Assembly (NCBI RefSeq): GCF_012927205.1
Contig: NZ_JABBGC010000001.1
Span: 2,230,711-2,294,710 of the forward strand
DNA from: Chitinophaga fulva
GTDB taxonomy: Bacteria; Bacteroidota; Bacteroidia; Chitinophagales; Chitinophagaceae
Direction of reading: 5' to 3'
Length of the DNA stretch: 64,000 nt
Shown: one piece after another, positions 42,933 through 50,785 of the stretch
How the letters are laid out: each line of letters opens with the position of its first letter
How positions within the stretch are numbered: the first letter of the stretch is position 1
Translations under genes and position numbers: made by a program
Notes under the pieces: generated by a model
Databases searched by the model: none
What the model was told of the DNA's origin: nothing
Seen by the model: the letters and a program-made list of their open reading frames with translations, nothing else

Positions 42933-43946
42933 ATGGTATCAGAAAATGTGTTGCTGCAATCCTATAATACATTTGGCATCCCGGCAACGAGCCGTTATTT
43001 CGCTTCCTTCGACAGTGAAGCTGCGTTGCTGACCTTGCTGGATGAGCCACGGGTAAAGGGATTGCCCCGGATGATCCTCGGAGGCGGCAGCAACATCCTG
43101 TTTACGCAGGATTTCAATGGGCTCATGCTCAAAAATGAAATCAAAGGCATGAAGGTGGTAGACGAAGATAACGACCACGTATATGTGAAAGCTGGTGCCG
43201 GCGAGAACTGGCATAGCTTTGTGCAATACTGCCTGGCTGCTGATATGGCTGGCCTGGAAAACCTGTCGCTGATACCGGGCAATGTAGGCGCCAGTCCCAT
43301 GCAGAACATCGGCGCTTACGGTGTGGAGATAAAAGACACGTTCCACTCACTGGAAGCAATACACCTGGAAGACCGCAGGGTAGCCACTTTTACGAACAAT
43401 GACTGTGCATTCGGGTACCGCGAAAGCATCTTCAAAAAACAATACCGTAATCAGTTTGCTATTCTGAGCGTTACTTACCGGCTCAATAAAACACCCCGTT
43501 TTAATACCAGCTATGGCGCTATCAATGAGGAACTGGAGCGTATGGGCGTAAAAGAACTATCGATACAGGCGATCAGTCAGGCGGTGATCAATATCCGGAC
43601 TTCCAAGTTACCTGACCCCGCTAAAATCGGAAATGCCGGCAGCTTCTTCAAGAATCCGTCTATAGATGCGGCCAAATATGAAGCACTGAAAGCGGCGTTT
43701 CCGCAAATCGTGGCGTATCCGTTGGCCGACGGGCATTTCAAGCTGGCAGCGGGCTGGCTGATAGAGCAGTGCGGCTGGAAAGGCTACCGCGAAGGCGATG
43801 CGGGCGTACATGCCAAACAGGCGCTCGTGTTGGTCAACTACGGTCATGCAAAAGGCAGTGAAATTTACGCATTATCCCAACGGGTGGTGGATAGCGTGAA
43901 AGAGAAGTTTGACGTGGAACTGGAACGTGAGGTCAACATTATGTGA
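42933..43946 (+). CDS. murB: UDP-N-acetylmuramate dehydrogenase
   Basis: FAD enzyme that reduces UDP-GlcNAc-enolpyruvate to UDP-MurNAc in cytoplasmic peptidoglycan precursor synthesis. Motifs of the type I form: NTFGIPATSRYFA, ILGGGSNILFT, GLENLSLIPGNVGASPMQNIGAYGVEI, and the catalytic Ser region KIGNAGSFFKNP. The extended C-terminal domain ends LEREVNIM. 337 residues fits the E. coli-like type I length. It is separated from the divergent oxidoreductase by 42 bases and ends at a bidirectional terminator. Confidence 0.96.
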   Translation: MVSENVLLQSYNTFGIPATSRYFASFDSEAALLTLLDEPRVKGLPRMILGGGSNILFTQDFNGLMLKNEIKGMKVVDEDNDHVYVKAGAGENWHSFVQYCLAADMAGLENLSLIPGNVGASPMQNIGAYGVEIKDTFHSLEAIHLEDRRVATFTNNDCAFGYRESIFKKQYRNQFAILSVTYRLNKTPRFNTSYGAINEELERMGVKELSIQAISQAVINIRTSKLPDPAKIGNAGSFFKNPSIDAAKYEALKAAFPQIVAYPLADGHFKLAAGWLIEQCGWKGYREGDAGVHAKQALVLVNYGHAKGSEIYALSQRVVDSVKEKFDVELEREVNIM

Positions 43947-43962
43947 TCTGTTACAAAGTGAT

Positions 43963-44005
43963 AAAAGCAGCAGGGTTATGGAAGTCCATAACCCTGCTGC
44001 TTTTT
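43963..44005. terminator. Bidirectional terminator between murB and the YpdA gene
   Basis: AAAAGCAGCAGGGTTATGGA pairs with TCCATAACCCTGCTGCTTTT around a 2-base centre, A-run on one side and T-run on the other. The last bases reach the stop codon of the convergent gene. Confidence 0.92.
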
Positions 44006-44966
44006 ATCGTTTAATGGATTGTATGATCTTATCCGCATGATCGCGGGAGTTTTCGATAAACCACACATGTGTGTCCATGCCACCGCAAACCACGCCGGCC
44101 AGATAGATGTGCGGCATATTGGTTTCCATGGTCAAAGGATTGTACACGGGCAGTTTTTTACCATCATCGGAGAGTTGGATGCCTGCTTTCTCCAATAGTG
44201 TAAAGTCGGGCTGATAGCCGGTCATAGCGATCACAAAGTCATTGGCAAAAGTCATTTCCCCTTCCGGTGTGTTGATGGTCACCGTTTGTTCTTCGATGCT
44301 TTTGATGGTAGAATGGAAATAGGCTTTGATAGACCCTTCCTTGATCCTGTTTTCGATATCCGGTTTTACCCAGTATTTCACTCTTTTGCCGATCTCATCT
44401 TCGCGGATGACCATGGTTACCTGTGCGCCTTTGCGATAGGTTTCCAGCGCTGCGTCCACGGCTGAGTTGTGGGCACCTACCACCACTACCTTACGGGTAG
44501 CATAGTAATGCGGGTCTTTATAGTAGTGTGTGACTTTAGGAAGATTTTCGCCTGGTACGTCCAGCATATTAGGGATATCATAGAAACCGGTAGCGATGAT
44601 CACATGCCGGGCATGATAGGCCATTTTGGTGGTGGTGATGAAATACTCGCTGCCATTGCGCTGTAGCTCCCTTACTTCTTCAAACAGGTTGATATTAAGT
44701 GCTTCCGAAGTGGCCACGCGGCGGTAGTATTCCAGCGCTTCCGGCCGTGAGGGCTTGGGATTGATGGATACAAAAGGAATACCGCCTATTTCCAGTCTTT
44801 CTGACGTAGAGAAGAAAGTCATGTACAGGGGGTAGTTGTAGAGCGAGTTGACAAGGCAACCTTTTTCGATGATGACATAGCTGAGCCCTGCTCTTTTTGC
44901 GGCCAGTCCGCAGGCTATTCCAATGGGTCCTCCTCCTATTATCAGTACGTCGTAAGCAGCGATCAT
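44004..44966 (-). CDS. ypdA: YpdA-type FAD/NAD(P) reductase (putative bacillithiol disulfide reductase)
   Basis: Flavoprotein with two Rossmann motifs: YDVLIIGGGPIGIACGLAAKRAGL for FAD and VVVVGAHNSAVDAAL for NAD(P)H. It lacks the CxxC of thioredoxin reductase (no redox pair near residue 140), which is the mark of YpdA. Blocks GCLVNSLYNYP, TFFSTSERLEIGG and the C-terminal AGVVCGGMDTHVWFIENSRDHA fit the family. In Firmicutes it reduces bacillithiol disulfide. 320 residues is typical. A glutamine amidotransferase gene lies 13 bases upstream. Confidence 0.87.
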   Translation of the reverse strand: MIAAYDVLIIGGGPIGIACGLAAKRAGLSYVIIEKGCLVNSLYNYPLYMTFFSTSERLEIGGIPFVSINPKPSRPEALEYYRRVATSEALNINLFEEVRELQRNGSEYFITTTKMAYHARHVIIATGFYDIPNMLDVPGENLPKVTHYYKDPHYYATRKVVVVGAHNSAVDAALETYRKGAQVTMVIREDEIGKRVKYWVKPDIENRIKEGSIKAYFHSTIKSIEEQTVTINTPEGEMTFANDFVIAMTGYQPDFTLLEKAGIQLSDDGKKLPVYNPLTMETNMPHIYLAGVVCGGMDTHVWFIENSRDHADKIIQSIKR

Positions 44967-44979
44967 AATGTCGTTTATT

Positions 44980-45672
44980 TTATAGTCCGGCCAGGTAGTC
45001 CAGCAGCCGGAACATGGTTTGATTGTTTTCGTTGGCCAGGTGCAGGTATTGTTCTATTTTCTCAGGGCTCTGCACGAAGGGTGCGCTACGTTGAAAAACG
45101 TCGGTATTGTAGCGTAATATTTCCAGTATGGCAGCGCTGTTCATTTCCATATGAAACTGCAGTCCGATGACACGGTCGCCGTATATGAACGCCTGGTTGC
45201 TGCATGCGGCTGATGCGGCGAAGCGGGTGGCGCCGGCGGGCACATCGAAGGTGTCGCCATGGAAATGGAAAGTATTGAGGCGGTGGGGCAATACTTTTTC
45301 CAGTGGTGCGGCCTGTTCCTGAAACGTAATGTCTATCGGGAACCAGCCGATTTCCAGTTGTTTATGCGGATATACATTAGCACCCAACGCATGCGCCAGC
45401 AGTTGTGAACCGAGGCAGATGCCGAGTATTTTCTTTCCCTGGTCAATCGCTTCCCGGATAAGGCTTGTCTCGGTCGGTATCCACGGATATGGTTCATATA
45501 CGCCCATGGTGCCTCCTACAATGATGAGCAGGTCGGCATCTTCCAGGCCGGTGGTATCAGGTGCTTCATCGTACCAGCGGGTATGGCTGGTGGTATGTCC
45601 TCCCTGGGCTATCCAATCTGCAATGCTGGCCAGGCCTTCAAAAGGCACGTGTTGAAAATAGTGGATATGCAT
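44980..45672 (-). CDS. Class I glutamine amidotransferase-like protein
   Basis: A 230-residue GATase1 domain with the nucleophile elbow GICLGSQLLA (C86), the oxyanion stretch IIVGGTMGVYEPYPW and the catalytic His in VIGLQFHME, followed by a Glu-region. It resembles stand-alone GMP-synthase-like amidotransferases of the GuaA/HisH fold. The acceptor reaction is unknown. It probably shares a transcript with the downstream ypdA. Confidence 0.82.
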   Translation of the reverse strand: MHIHYFQHVPFEGLASIADWIAQGGHTTSHTRWYDEAPDTTGLEDADLLIIVGGTMGVYEPYPWIPTETSLIREAIDQGKKILGICLGSQLLAHALGANVYPHKQLEIGWFPIDITFQEQAAPLEKVLPHRLNTFHFHGDTFDVPAGATRFAASAACSNQAFIYGDRVIGLQFHMEMNSAAILEILRYNTDVFQRSAPFVQSPEKIEQYLHLANENNQTMFRLLDYLAGL

Positions 45673-45751
45673 GGTTAGTGTGGTAAATGGTTATTCGAAG
45701 ATACGTTGCAATCCTGAAGATTGATAACCCGAATTTACCAGCGGAGAGTGG

Positions 45752-46639
45752 TTATTTCAGTTCGCTTTTCACCACCCTGAAGTATTCATAGCCTTTCATC
45801 TTTTTGCTTTTCTCACCGAAATATTGTTGACGGTATTTATCAGCGCCGCCATCGTAACGAACGATCATGTTACGTTCATGCATAAACGCGGTGATGTTGT
45901 TTGGGTCGAGGCCATAGTCCCAGTTTTCGCCGGCGCGGCGCAGAGTATCGTTGATCCGGGAGAACCCTGGGTATTGTTTGGGATTCTCCAGTACGGCCTT
46001 ATCGGGGTAGGTGACGATTACCTGTGTGCCGGGAGGAAAACTGCGAATAAAGCCGAACATGGCTTCCGCGTGACGGGCTTCCAGGCGCGTGGAGAGATTT
46101 TCCCAGAGAAAGAGTGTTTTATTGTAATGGCGTTGGTTGAGGACATAAGGAGAGATGACATCGGCGAGGTATTGTTTGTTCATGTCCAGTTTGACATAAT
46201 CCGGATGCACAGCAGGAGATTCGATCAGTTCCCAGAGGCGTGTTCGTTTGAAGTGTTGTGTGTCCGGGTGGTCTACCTCAACAAAACTGACCGGTTTATC
46301 GATTTGGAGACGGTATGCCCTGGTATCGAAGGTGGCGCTGAGAATGATGATCTGATTGATGCCTTCTTCGCGGACCGCCTGTATCACCATATCATCTATC
46401 AGTTTGGTGCGGGCGATGGCAGCGGTGTGCGTGCCGGGCCAGCGTAGCTGGATATAGGCTGCCAGCAGTTTCCGGAAAAAGGGAATACGACAGCCGGAAA
46501 CCAGCGTCTGATGATAGCCGGATAAAAAGGCTGCTGCGTACGGATCATGAAAAAGCCGCTCTTCAGCTGGTTTGGTACTCTCAATGGCCCGGAAGATAGC
46601 CATGTAGGTCCCGGACTTGGTAGATGGCGCCTTACTCAT
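45752..46639 (-). CDS. SAM-dependent methyltransferase, leucine-carboxyl (LCM/PPM) type
   Basis: 295 residues with the family opening SGTYMAIFRAIESTKPAEERLFHDPYAAAFL and the block TAAIARTKLIDDMV. The motif-I region is IIILSATFDTRAYRL, where the usual G-x-G before DTRAYR is replaced by S-A-T; this may affect SAM binding. Later blocks are LFLWENLSTRLEARHAEAMF (the usual ...WEGVTMYL is changed) and VRYDGGADKYRQQYF. This group methylates natural-product or unknown carboxylates or hydroxyls. It is a single gene. Confidence 0.82.
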   Translation of the reverse strand: MSKAPSTKSGTYMAIFRAIESTKPAEERLFHDPYAAAFLSGYHQTLVSGCRIPFFRKLLAAYIQLRWPGTHTAAIARTKLIDDMVIQAVREEGINQIIILSATFDTRAYRLQIDKPVSFVEVDHPDTQHFKRTRLWELIESPAVHPDYVKLDMNKQYLADVISPYVLNQRHYNKTLFLWENLSTRLEARHAEAMFGFIRSFPPGTQVIVTYPDKAVLENPKQYPGFSRINDTLRRAGENWDYGLDPNNITAFMHERNMIVRYDGGADKYRQQYFGEKSKKMKGYEYFRVVKSELK

Positions 46640-46779
46640 AAGGACTTTAACTTGGTGGTTGTGTGGTGAATAGTTCTTCAGGGAGATCTCGGTCGTCTAT
46701 TGGTTATTTTTTCACTTGACTTGGATATCAAATATATCGTAAAATAATCAATCTGAATCCGGGAAAATCACCCCCTTTT

Positions 46780-47739
46780 TTATCTCACCAGTTGAAGGAT
46801 AGCCATCAAAGCGCCCACACTGATACATACCCAGAGCAGAACGCCCTGTAGCAGTGGCTGCCAGCCTATTCCCCGGAAAGCCTGCCGGGTAAGGCCGGTG
46901 CCAATCAGGAAGAGCGTGAGGGACAGGGCGGTTTTGGCGCTGTGCACCAGCAAAGGGCCAACGGTGCTGATGGCAGGCACCCAGGTGTTGACCACCATGG
47001 CCAGCAGGAAAAGGCCGATGAACCAGGGTATTTTTATTTTACCGTTGCTGTTTCGGAAAAGCAAGGTGGTAATAAACGCGACCGGCATAATCCAGAGGGC
47101 ACGGGAGAGCTTAACGGTGGTGGCTATCTGCAAAGCCGTTTCGCCGTATTTGTTGGCGGCGCCTACAACAGAACTGGTGTCGTGGATGGCAATAGCGCTC
47201 CACATACCAAATTGTTGCTGGGAGAGGTTTAGCCAGTGTCCCACCGCTGGAAATACAAACAAGGCGAGGGAGTTGAGCAGGAACACGATGCCCAATGCCA
47301 CAGAGATCTGTTTTTCCCCTGCTTTGATCACCGGGGAAATGGCCGCAATGGCGCTGCCGCCGCAGATGGCCGTTCCACATGCGATCAGGTGAGAGGTTTG
47401 TTTTTCTATTTTCAGCAGCCTGCCGGTAATGAGGCCCAGCAACAACGTGCCGACGATAGACACGATGGTGAACAGGAAACCGGCTTTACCTGCCTGTAAG
47501 GCAGCATGCGCGTTCATGCCGAAGCCCAGTCCTACTACAGACAGTTGTAGCAGCCAATGGGTTATTTTAGGGGTGATGTGCGCAAAAGGGTTGCCGGTAG
47601 TTTGTGCCAGCGCCAGTCCGAGCAACAGGGCTATGGGCGGTTGCACCACCGGCAGCAGCGTGGCGGCTGCCGCAGCGATAAAGATAACTTTGGATAAATG
47701 AAGGTCTTTGTGTGTATGTCCGGTCTTTTGTAATTGCAT
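46780..47739 (-). CDS. YeiH-family putative sulfate exporter
   Basis: A 319-residue membrane protein with about 10 helices of the PSE (YeiH/UPF0324) family. Markers are GLGFGMNAHAAL, IACGTAICGGSAIAAISPVI, AIHDTSSVVGAANKYG and the C-terminal FLIGTGLTRQAFRGIGW. It probably exports sulfate or a related anion; this family is often controlled by a LysR regulator. No lysR gene is adjacent, but a LysR-type palindrome lies upstream (47812-47828). Confidence 0.87.
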   Translation of the reverse strand: MQLQKTGHTHKDLHLSKVIFIAAAAATLLPVVQPPIALLLGLALAQTTGNPFAHITPKITHWLLQLSVVGLGFGMNAHAALQAGKAGFLFTIVSIVGTLLLGLITGRLLKIEKQTSHLIACGTAICGGSAIAAISPVIKAGEKQISVALGIVFLLNSLALFVFPAVGHWLNLSQQQFGMWSAIAIHDTSSVVGAANKYGETALQIATTVKLSRALWIMPVAFITTLLFRNSNGKIKIPWFIGLFLLAMVVNTWVPAISTVGPLLVHSAKTALSLTLFLIGTGLTRQAFRGIGWQPLLQGVLLWVCISVGALMAILQLVR

Positions 47740-47811
47740 AGCAGCATTGATTTTTCAGACACAAAGGTCTGTTCATTTGCTGCCGGAGTCAAATGGTCAA
47801 AAGTGATATCC

Positions 47812-47828
47812 CATAACTTTTGGTTATG
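47812..47828. promoter_or_regulatory. LysR-type palindrome upstream of the YeiH gene
   Basis: CATAAC-TTTTG-GTTATG has perfect 6-bp arms and contains the T-N11-A pattern. It is about 75-90 bases from the YeiH gene start. A regulator encoded elsewhere may bind it. Confidence 0.4.
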
Positions 47829-47835
47829 ACCTTAA

Positions 47836-48675
47836 TTAGTCTGCCGCGACGATAAACTTATTGAACTTACCTGCAAAGTCTTCCTGAAGGCTCTTTTCGA
47901 TGCCACTGAAGTATTGGATGGTAAAGTCGCGTTGCAGCCTGCGGGAGGTAGTGCCGGGCAGTTCGAGGGGGCGGGAATGTATCACGCCGATCAGCTGTTT
48001 ACCCTGGCAAACCAGTACCACGCGATACATCGGGCTGGGGTCATCGATACCACTTTCGTAGTTGAAATACAGGGTGTAGGGGCGCAGGGATTTTTCTTCT
48101 TCCAGTTTAAAATTGTGGATAAAGGCCTGCATGTCTTCTTCCCGGTGATCTTTATGTTCCCGGAGATAGTTGATCAGCGCTGTTTCTATCACGGTGCCGC
48201 CGCGAATGTTTTTCTTTTCCGTATAGCCGTTAAGGGTAGCCCACATTCTTTCGCCATTGGTGGCTACGGGGAGGCGTATATCTTTTTCCAGTACGCCTGC
48301 GTCTGTACCGTTGATCTTCAGTTGACGGCCTTTGCGGAACAACGGCTTGGTATATTCGGTGGAGGTAATGTCAATATCTACACTGACAGGGTACCAGCCG
48401 TCTTTCAGCGGGGCGCAGTGGACCGGTATATAATCGGCTAAGGTGGCGATGACATCACCCTTGGGACCGGAGCGGATGACCGTACCGGGAGATACTCTTT
48501 CTCCGATAATAGCTGCGCCAACGCTGGCTGCGAGTTTTTTGTTGGCAGGTTTCTTTTTGGCAGTGGTAGTGGCAGCACCGGTGTTGGTTTCGTCTTCATT
48601 ACCAAACCTGCTGTGTTTATCTGAATGGCAGGCAAACAAAAACATTACCAGCGCCAAATAACAAAAATTCTTCAT
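47836..48675 (-). CDS. Lipoprotein with SH3-like domain
   Basis: Start set at the ATG at 48675 because it gives a lipoprotein signal ending MFLFAC; the frame remains open much further upstream into the divergent region. After a low-complexity Thr/Lys/Ala linker (residues about 25-50), residues 55-110 look like a bacterial SH3 domain (RVSPGTVIRSGPKGDVIATLADYIPVH; KDGWYPVSV). The C-terminal part has RRLQRDFTIQYFSGIEKSLQEDF. The function is unknown; SH3b lipoproteins often bind cell wall. Confidence in the family is limited. Confidence 0.55.
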   Translation of the reverse strand: MKNFCYLALVMFLFACHSDKHSRFGNEDETNTGAATTTAKKKPANKKLAASVGAAIIGERVSPGTVIRSGPKGDVIATLADYIPVHCAPLKDGWYPVSVDIDITSTEYTKPLFRKGRQLKINGTDAGVLEKDIRLPVATNGERMWATLNGYTEKKNIRGGTVIETALINYLREHKDHREEDMQAFIHNFKLEEEKSLRPYTLYFNYESGIDDPSPMYRVVLVCQGKQLIGVIHSRPLELPGTTSRRLQRDFTIQYFSGIEKSLQEDFAGKFNKFIVAAD

Positions 48676-48748
48676 AATTGATTGGTACACAGAATCTAAG
48701 ATAGCTAAAATTATCCAATCAGCGCTTGTTTCAGGTGGTACGCAGGAA

Positions 48749-49378
48749 TTGGATATTTTTACGCAGATTAAATTTTTTACGTTGATACCTGCTGAATTAT
48801 TGTCTTTATTGGATTTGTATGCCGAGGATGAATATAATTTCCAGTTGATGAAAATGGATTTAACGGAGGACAATCCTATTGTTACCATAGCCGTTAACGT
48901 TACATCGTATGATGGGGAGCCATTTACGCAGTTATGGGAAGTGACGGTCGGCGGATATGTAAAAGGCGGAGCTACCCACCGTTATTTCGATGAATTGTAT
49001 TGCGAAGTGCATCATCCTGTGTTGTGGGAGTATACGCTGGAACAGGGAGAATTGTATTTCTCCGGAACTGTGGCGGATAGTGCGGCGTTATTCCAGGATT
49101 TATGGCAGGAGCATCTGAAAGAGACGGACCATTGGTTGTCGTTTGGCAATTTTATTGAGTGTGACAGACTGATTACGTTGAAGCGGCGGTCTGGTTTGCT
49201 GGCCAGAGGGCCGGTACGGTTGCTGCAGACTTATGCTGCCTGTCTGGACAGGCATGGCGTTGGCTGGACCATCATCGGGCATCGAATGCCTCATGGCGGG
49301 TCAGGAAAATTGAAGGTATTACTAATGGGTAGTAGTTATATTATTGCTGAAGACTTTGACTTCCATCGTTTGTCCTGA
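48749..49378 (+). CDS. Protein of unknown function
   Basis: This 209-residue protein has no signal peptide and no recognised motif. It has a high content of aromatic and acidic residues (DLYAEDEYNFQLMKMDL; RYFDELYCEVHHPVLWEY), like small cytosolic binding proteins in Bacteroidota. The only start near the first residues is TTG at 48749; upstream codons stay open without ATG, so the true start is uncertain. It is divergent from the SH3 lipoprotein and nearly touches the convergent next gene (2 bases). Confidence 0.5.
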   Translation: MDIFTQIKFFTLIPAELLSLLDLYAEDEYNFQLMKMDLTEDNPIVTIAVNVTSYDGEPFTQLWEVTVGGYVKGGATHRYFDELYCEVHHPVLWEYTLEQGELYFSGTVADSAALFQDLWQEHLKETDHWLSFGNFIECDRLITLKRRSGLLARGPVRLLQTYAACLDRHGVGWTIIGHRMPHGGSGKLKVLLMGSSYIIAEDFDFHRLS

Positions 49379-49380
49379 TA

Positions 49381-49758
49381 TCAGTATGCTGAGAAGATAA
49401 CGTTATCGCCTATCTGAAGCCGACGGATTTCCTTCATGCTGGAGAAGGGATCGAGGGGCGACCATGCGGCGGTGGTGAACAGTTGTACGGAGCGGCCATG
49501 CAGCTGTTGCTCCAGGCTGGCCATGGTAGCTGATGGTACGGACGCTGGTTTGATGTAGTAGATCCTTGGATCATCTTTCAGGTGGATAACGTAGCCGGGA
49601 GAACTTTGGGTGACTTCCATTACCTGACCGGTAACGGGTTTGCAACTGGTTTTACTGAGCCGGCGGGTAGATGGGATACCGGAAATCAGCAGTATCAGCA
49701 TAAAACAGGCTACAATTAACAACGTAGCCGGGCCTTTGGTGTTGGCTTTGTTATTCAT
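49381..49758 (-). CDS. Small single-span membrane protein of unknown function
   Basis: 125 residues with one N-terminal helix (about residues 12-28, LLIVACFMLILLISGIP) and a beta-rich outer part (PVTGQVMEVTQSSPGYVIHL; IYYIKPASV). No family is recognised. It converges on the preceding gene and has about 100 non-coding bases upstream. Confidence 0.5.
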   Translation of the reverse strand: MNNKANTKGPATLLIVACFMLILLISGIPSTRRLSKTSCKPVTGQVMEVTQSSPGYVIHLKDDPRIYYIKPASVPSATMASLEQQLHGRSVQLFTTAAWSPLDPFSSMKEIRRLQIGDNVIFSAY

Positions 49759-49826
49759 CAGTTGGCAGTGTGTTGTGGTGGTGGTATAGGTAATGCTCTA
49801 ATGTACGAAAATATATGAATAAAAAA

Positions 49827-49845
49827 AGCAGGCTGTAAGCCTGCT
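49827..49845 (-). terminator. Terminator of the acidic-tail protein gene
   Basis: AGCAGGCTGTAAGCCTGCT has GCAGGC/GCCTGC arms with a 5-base loop. On the minus strand it is followed by a T-run (AAAAAAA at 49821-49827 on plus). Confidence 0.75.
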
Positions 49846-49858
49846 CTATATCAATAGG

Positions 49859-50428
49859 TTATTTTTTCTTGGTGTCGGTATCGTCTTCCCATTCTTCGCT
49901 TTCGTCCCAGTCTTCATCTTCGTCCCAGTCATCCTCCTCTTCTTCGATCAGGAGACTTTCATCGGAGCCTGGTTCTACGTTGTTGGCGCGCCAGTGGGCT
50001 ACTATTTCATCATTCTTTTTCTGTACGGTATCGAAGCTGGTGATTTTTCCTTCTTCAAAGCGGACTTCCACGTCGGGGAGTGCTTTGATGGCGTTAAAGC
50101 ATGTTTCCAGGAGGCTGATGTTGGCGGGTGCATTACGCAGTGCGCTATACGAAAGCCGGATGGCGTCAAAGGGGCCGCTGTTGTGAAATACTTCTTCGCC
50201 GTTAAACATCGGGAAAAGCCAGATCAGAACGTCGTCTCCGGTTTCTTCGTCATTCAGGATACCAAAAAAGTCGTCCAGTTGCTCAAACCCGAGCGGGGCC
50301 AGTTGGGCAAAGGTTTGGCTCCGGGCAGGGAATTTCGGATGTTCTTCCCCTGTGATCAGGAACAATTCACTGAAGCGGGGTTTCTCTTTGGCAATAAACC
50401 GGAAGTCAATGAGGATATCGTTTTCCAT
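49859..50428 (-). CDS. Cytosolic protein with strongly acidic C-terminal tail
   Basis: I chose the ATG at 50428 (MENDILIDFRFIA). About 145 ordinary residues (LDDFFGILNDEETGDDVLIWLFPMFNGEE) are followed by a C-terminal tail of about 30 mainly Glu/Asp/Trp residues (EEEEDDWDEDEDWDESEEW) ending in three Lys. I do not recognise the family. Acidic tails of this kind often shield basic partners. It sits just downstream of the HD-domain pseudogene, same strand. Confidence 0.5.
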   Translation of the reverse strand: MENDILIDFRFIAKEKPRFSELFLITGEEHPKFPARSQTFAQLAPLGFEQLDDFFGILNDEETGDDVLIWLFPMFNGEEVFHNSGPFDAIRLSYSALRNAPANISLLETCFNAIKALPDVEVRFEEGKITSFDTVQKKNDEIVAHWRANNVEPGSDESLLIEEEEDDWDEDEDWDESEEWEDDTDTKKK

Positions 50429-50478
50429 TGATGGCTTTTCGTTTATACTGTAATTTAATGGTTTAATTGGAAAGGTAT

Positions 50479-50689
50479 TCAAATTATTTCTCCTGGATAA
50501 GCGCTGCTGCTGTATTGCGGTAGGCATCTCTCTTCCACCACGTCATGTAGCATGCCAACGATTTTCTCTTCGTTGGTACGTCCCATTTGCATGATACGGA
50601 GTACGTGAGTGATGTAAGGGCTGGCCATATTTATCCACCTGGCCCTGGGGGGCCTCAGTGGCAATAGCGATTGCACGGGTTAGATCCAT
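50479..50689 (-). pseudogene. Decayed HD-domain (RelA/SpoT-like hydrolase) gene fragment
   Basis: From the ATG at 50687-50689 one frame reads MDLTRAIAIATEAPQGQVDK and reaches YGQP. The next frame then continues PYITHVLRIMQMGRTNEE, KIVGMLHDVVEE. Joined, this is the start of an (p)ppGpp-hydrolase-like HD domain. An extra C in GCCCTTAC causes the shift, the first metal-ligand His (EAH-QG in the family) has become Pro, and the rest of the protein (normally 100 or more residues) is missing after VVEE. Three lesions argue that it is dead. Confidence 0.65.
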
Positions 50690-50733
50690 GCGGTAAATGT
50701 AATATTTTTCATGTTACACCAGATAATAAAAAA

Positions 50734-50770
50734 AGCGAAGACCATCAGTGGATGATGGTCTTCGCTCTTT
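50734..50770 (-). terminator. Terminator of the nagB-like gene
   Basis: AGCGAAGACCATCA (50734-50747) pairs perfectly with TGATGGTCTTCGCT (50753-50766) around GTGGA. On the minus strand it is followed by TTTTTTT. It lies 16-52 bases beyond the stop codon. Confidence 0.92.
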
Positions 50771-50785
50771 ATAGTGAGTACGGTA

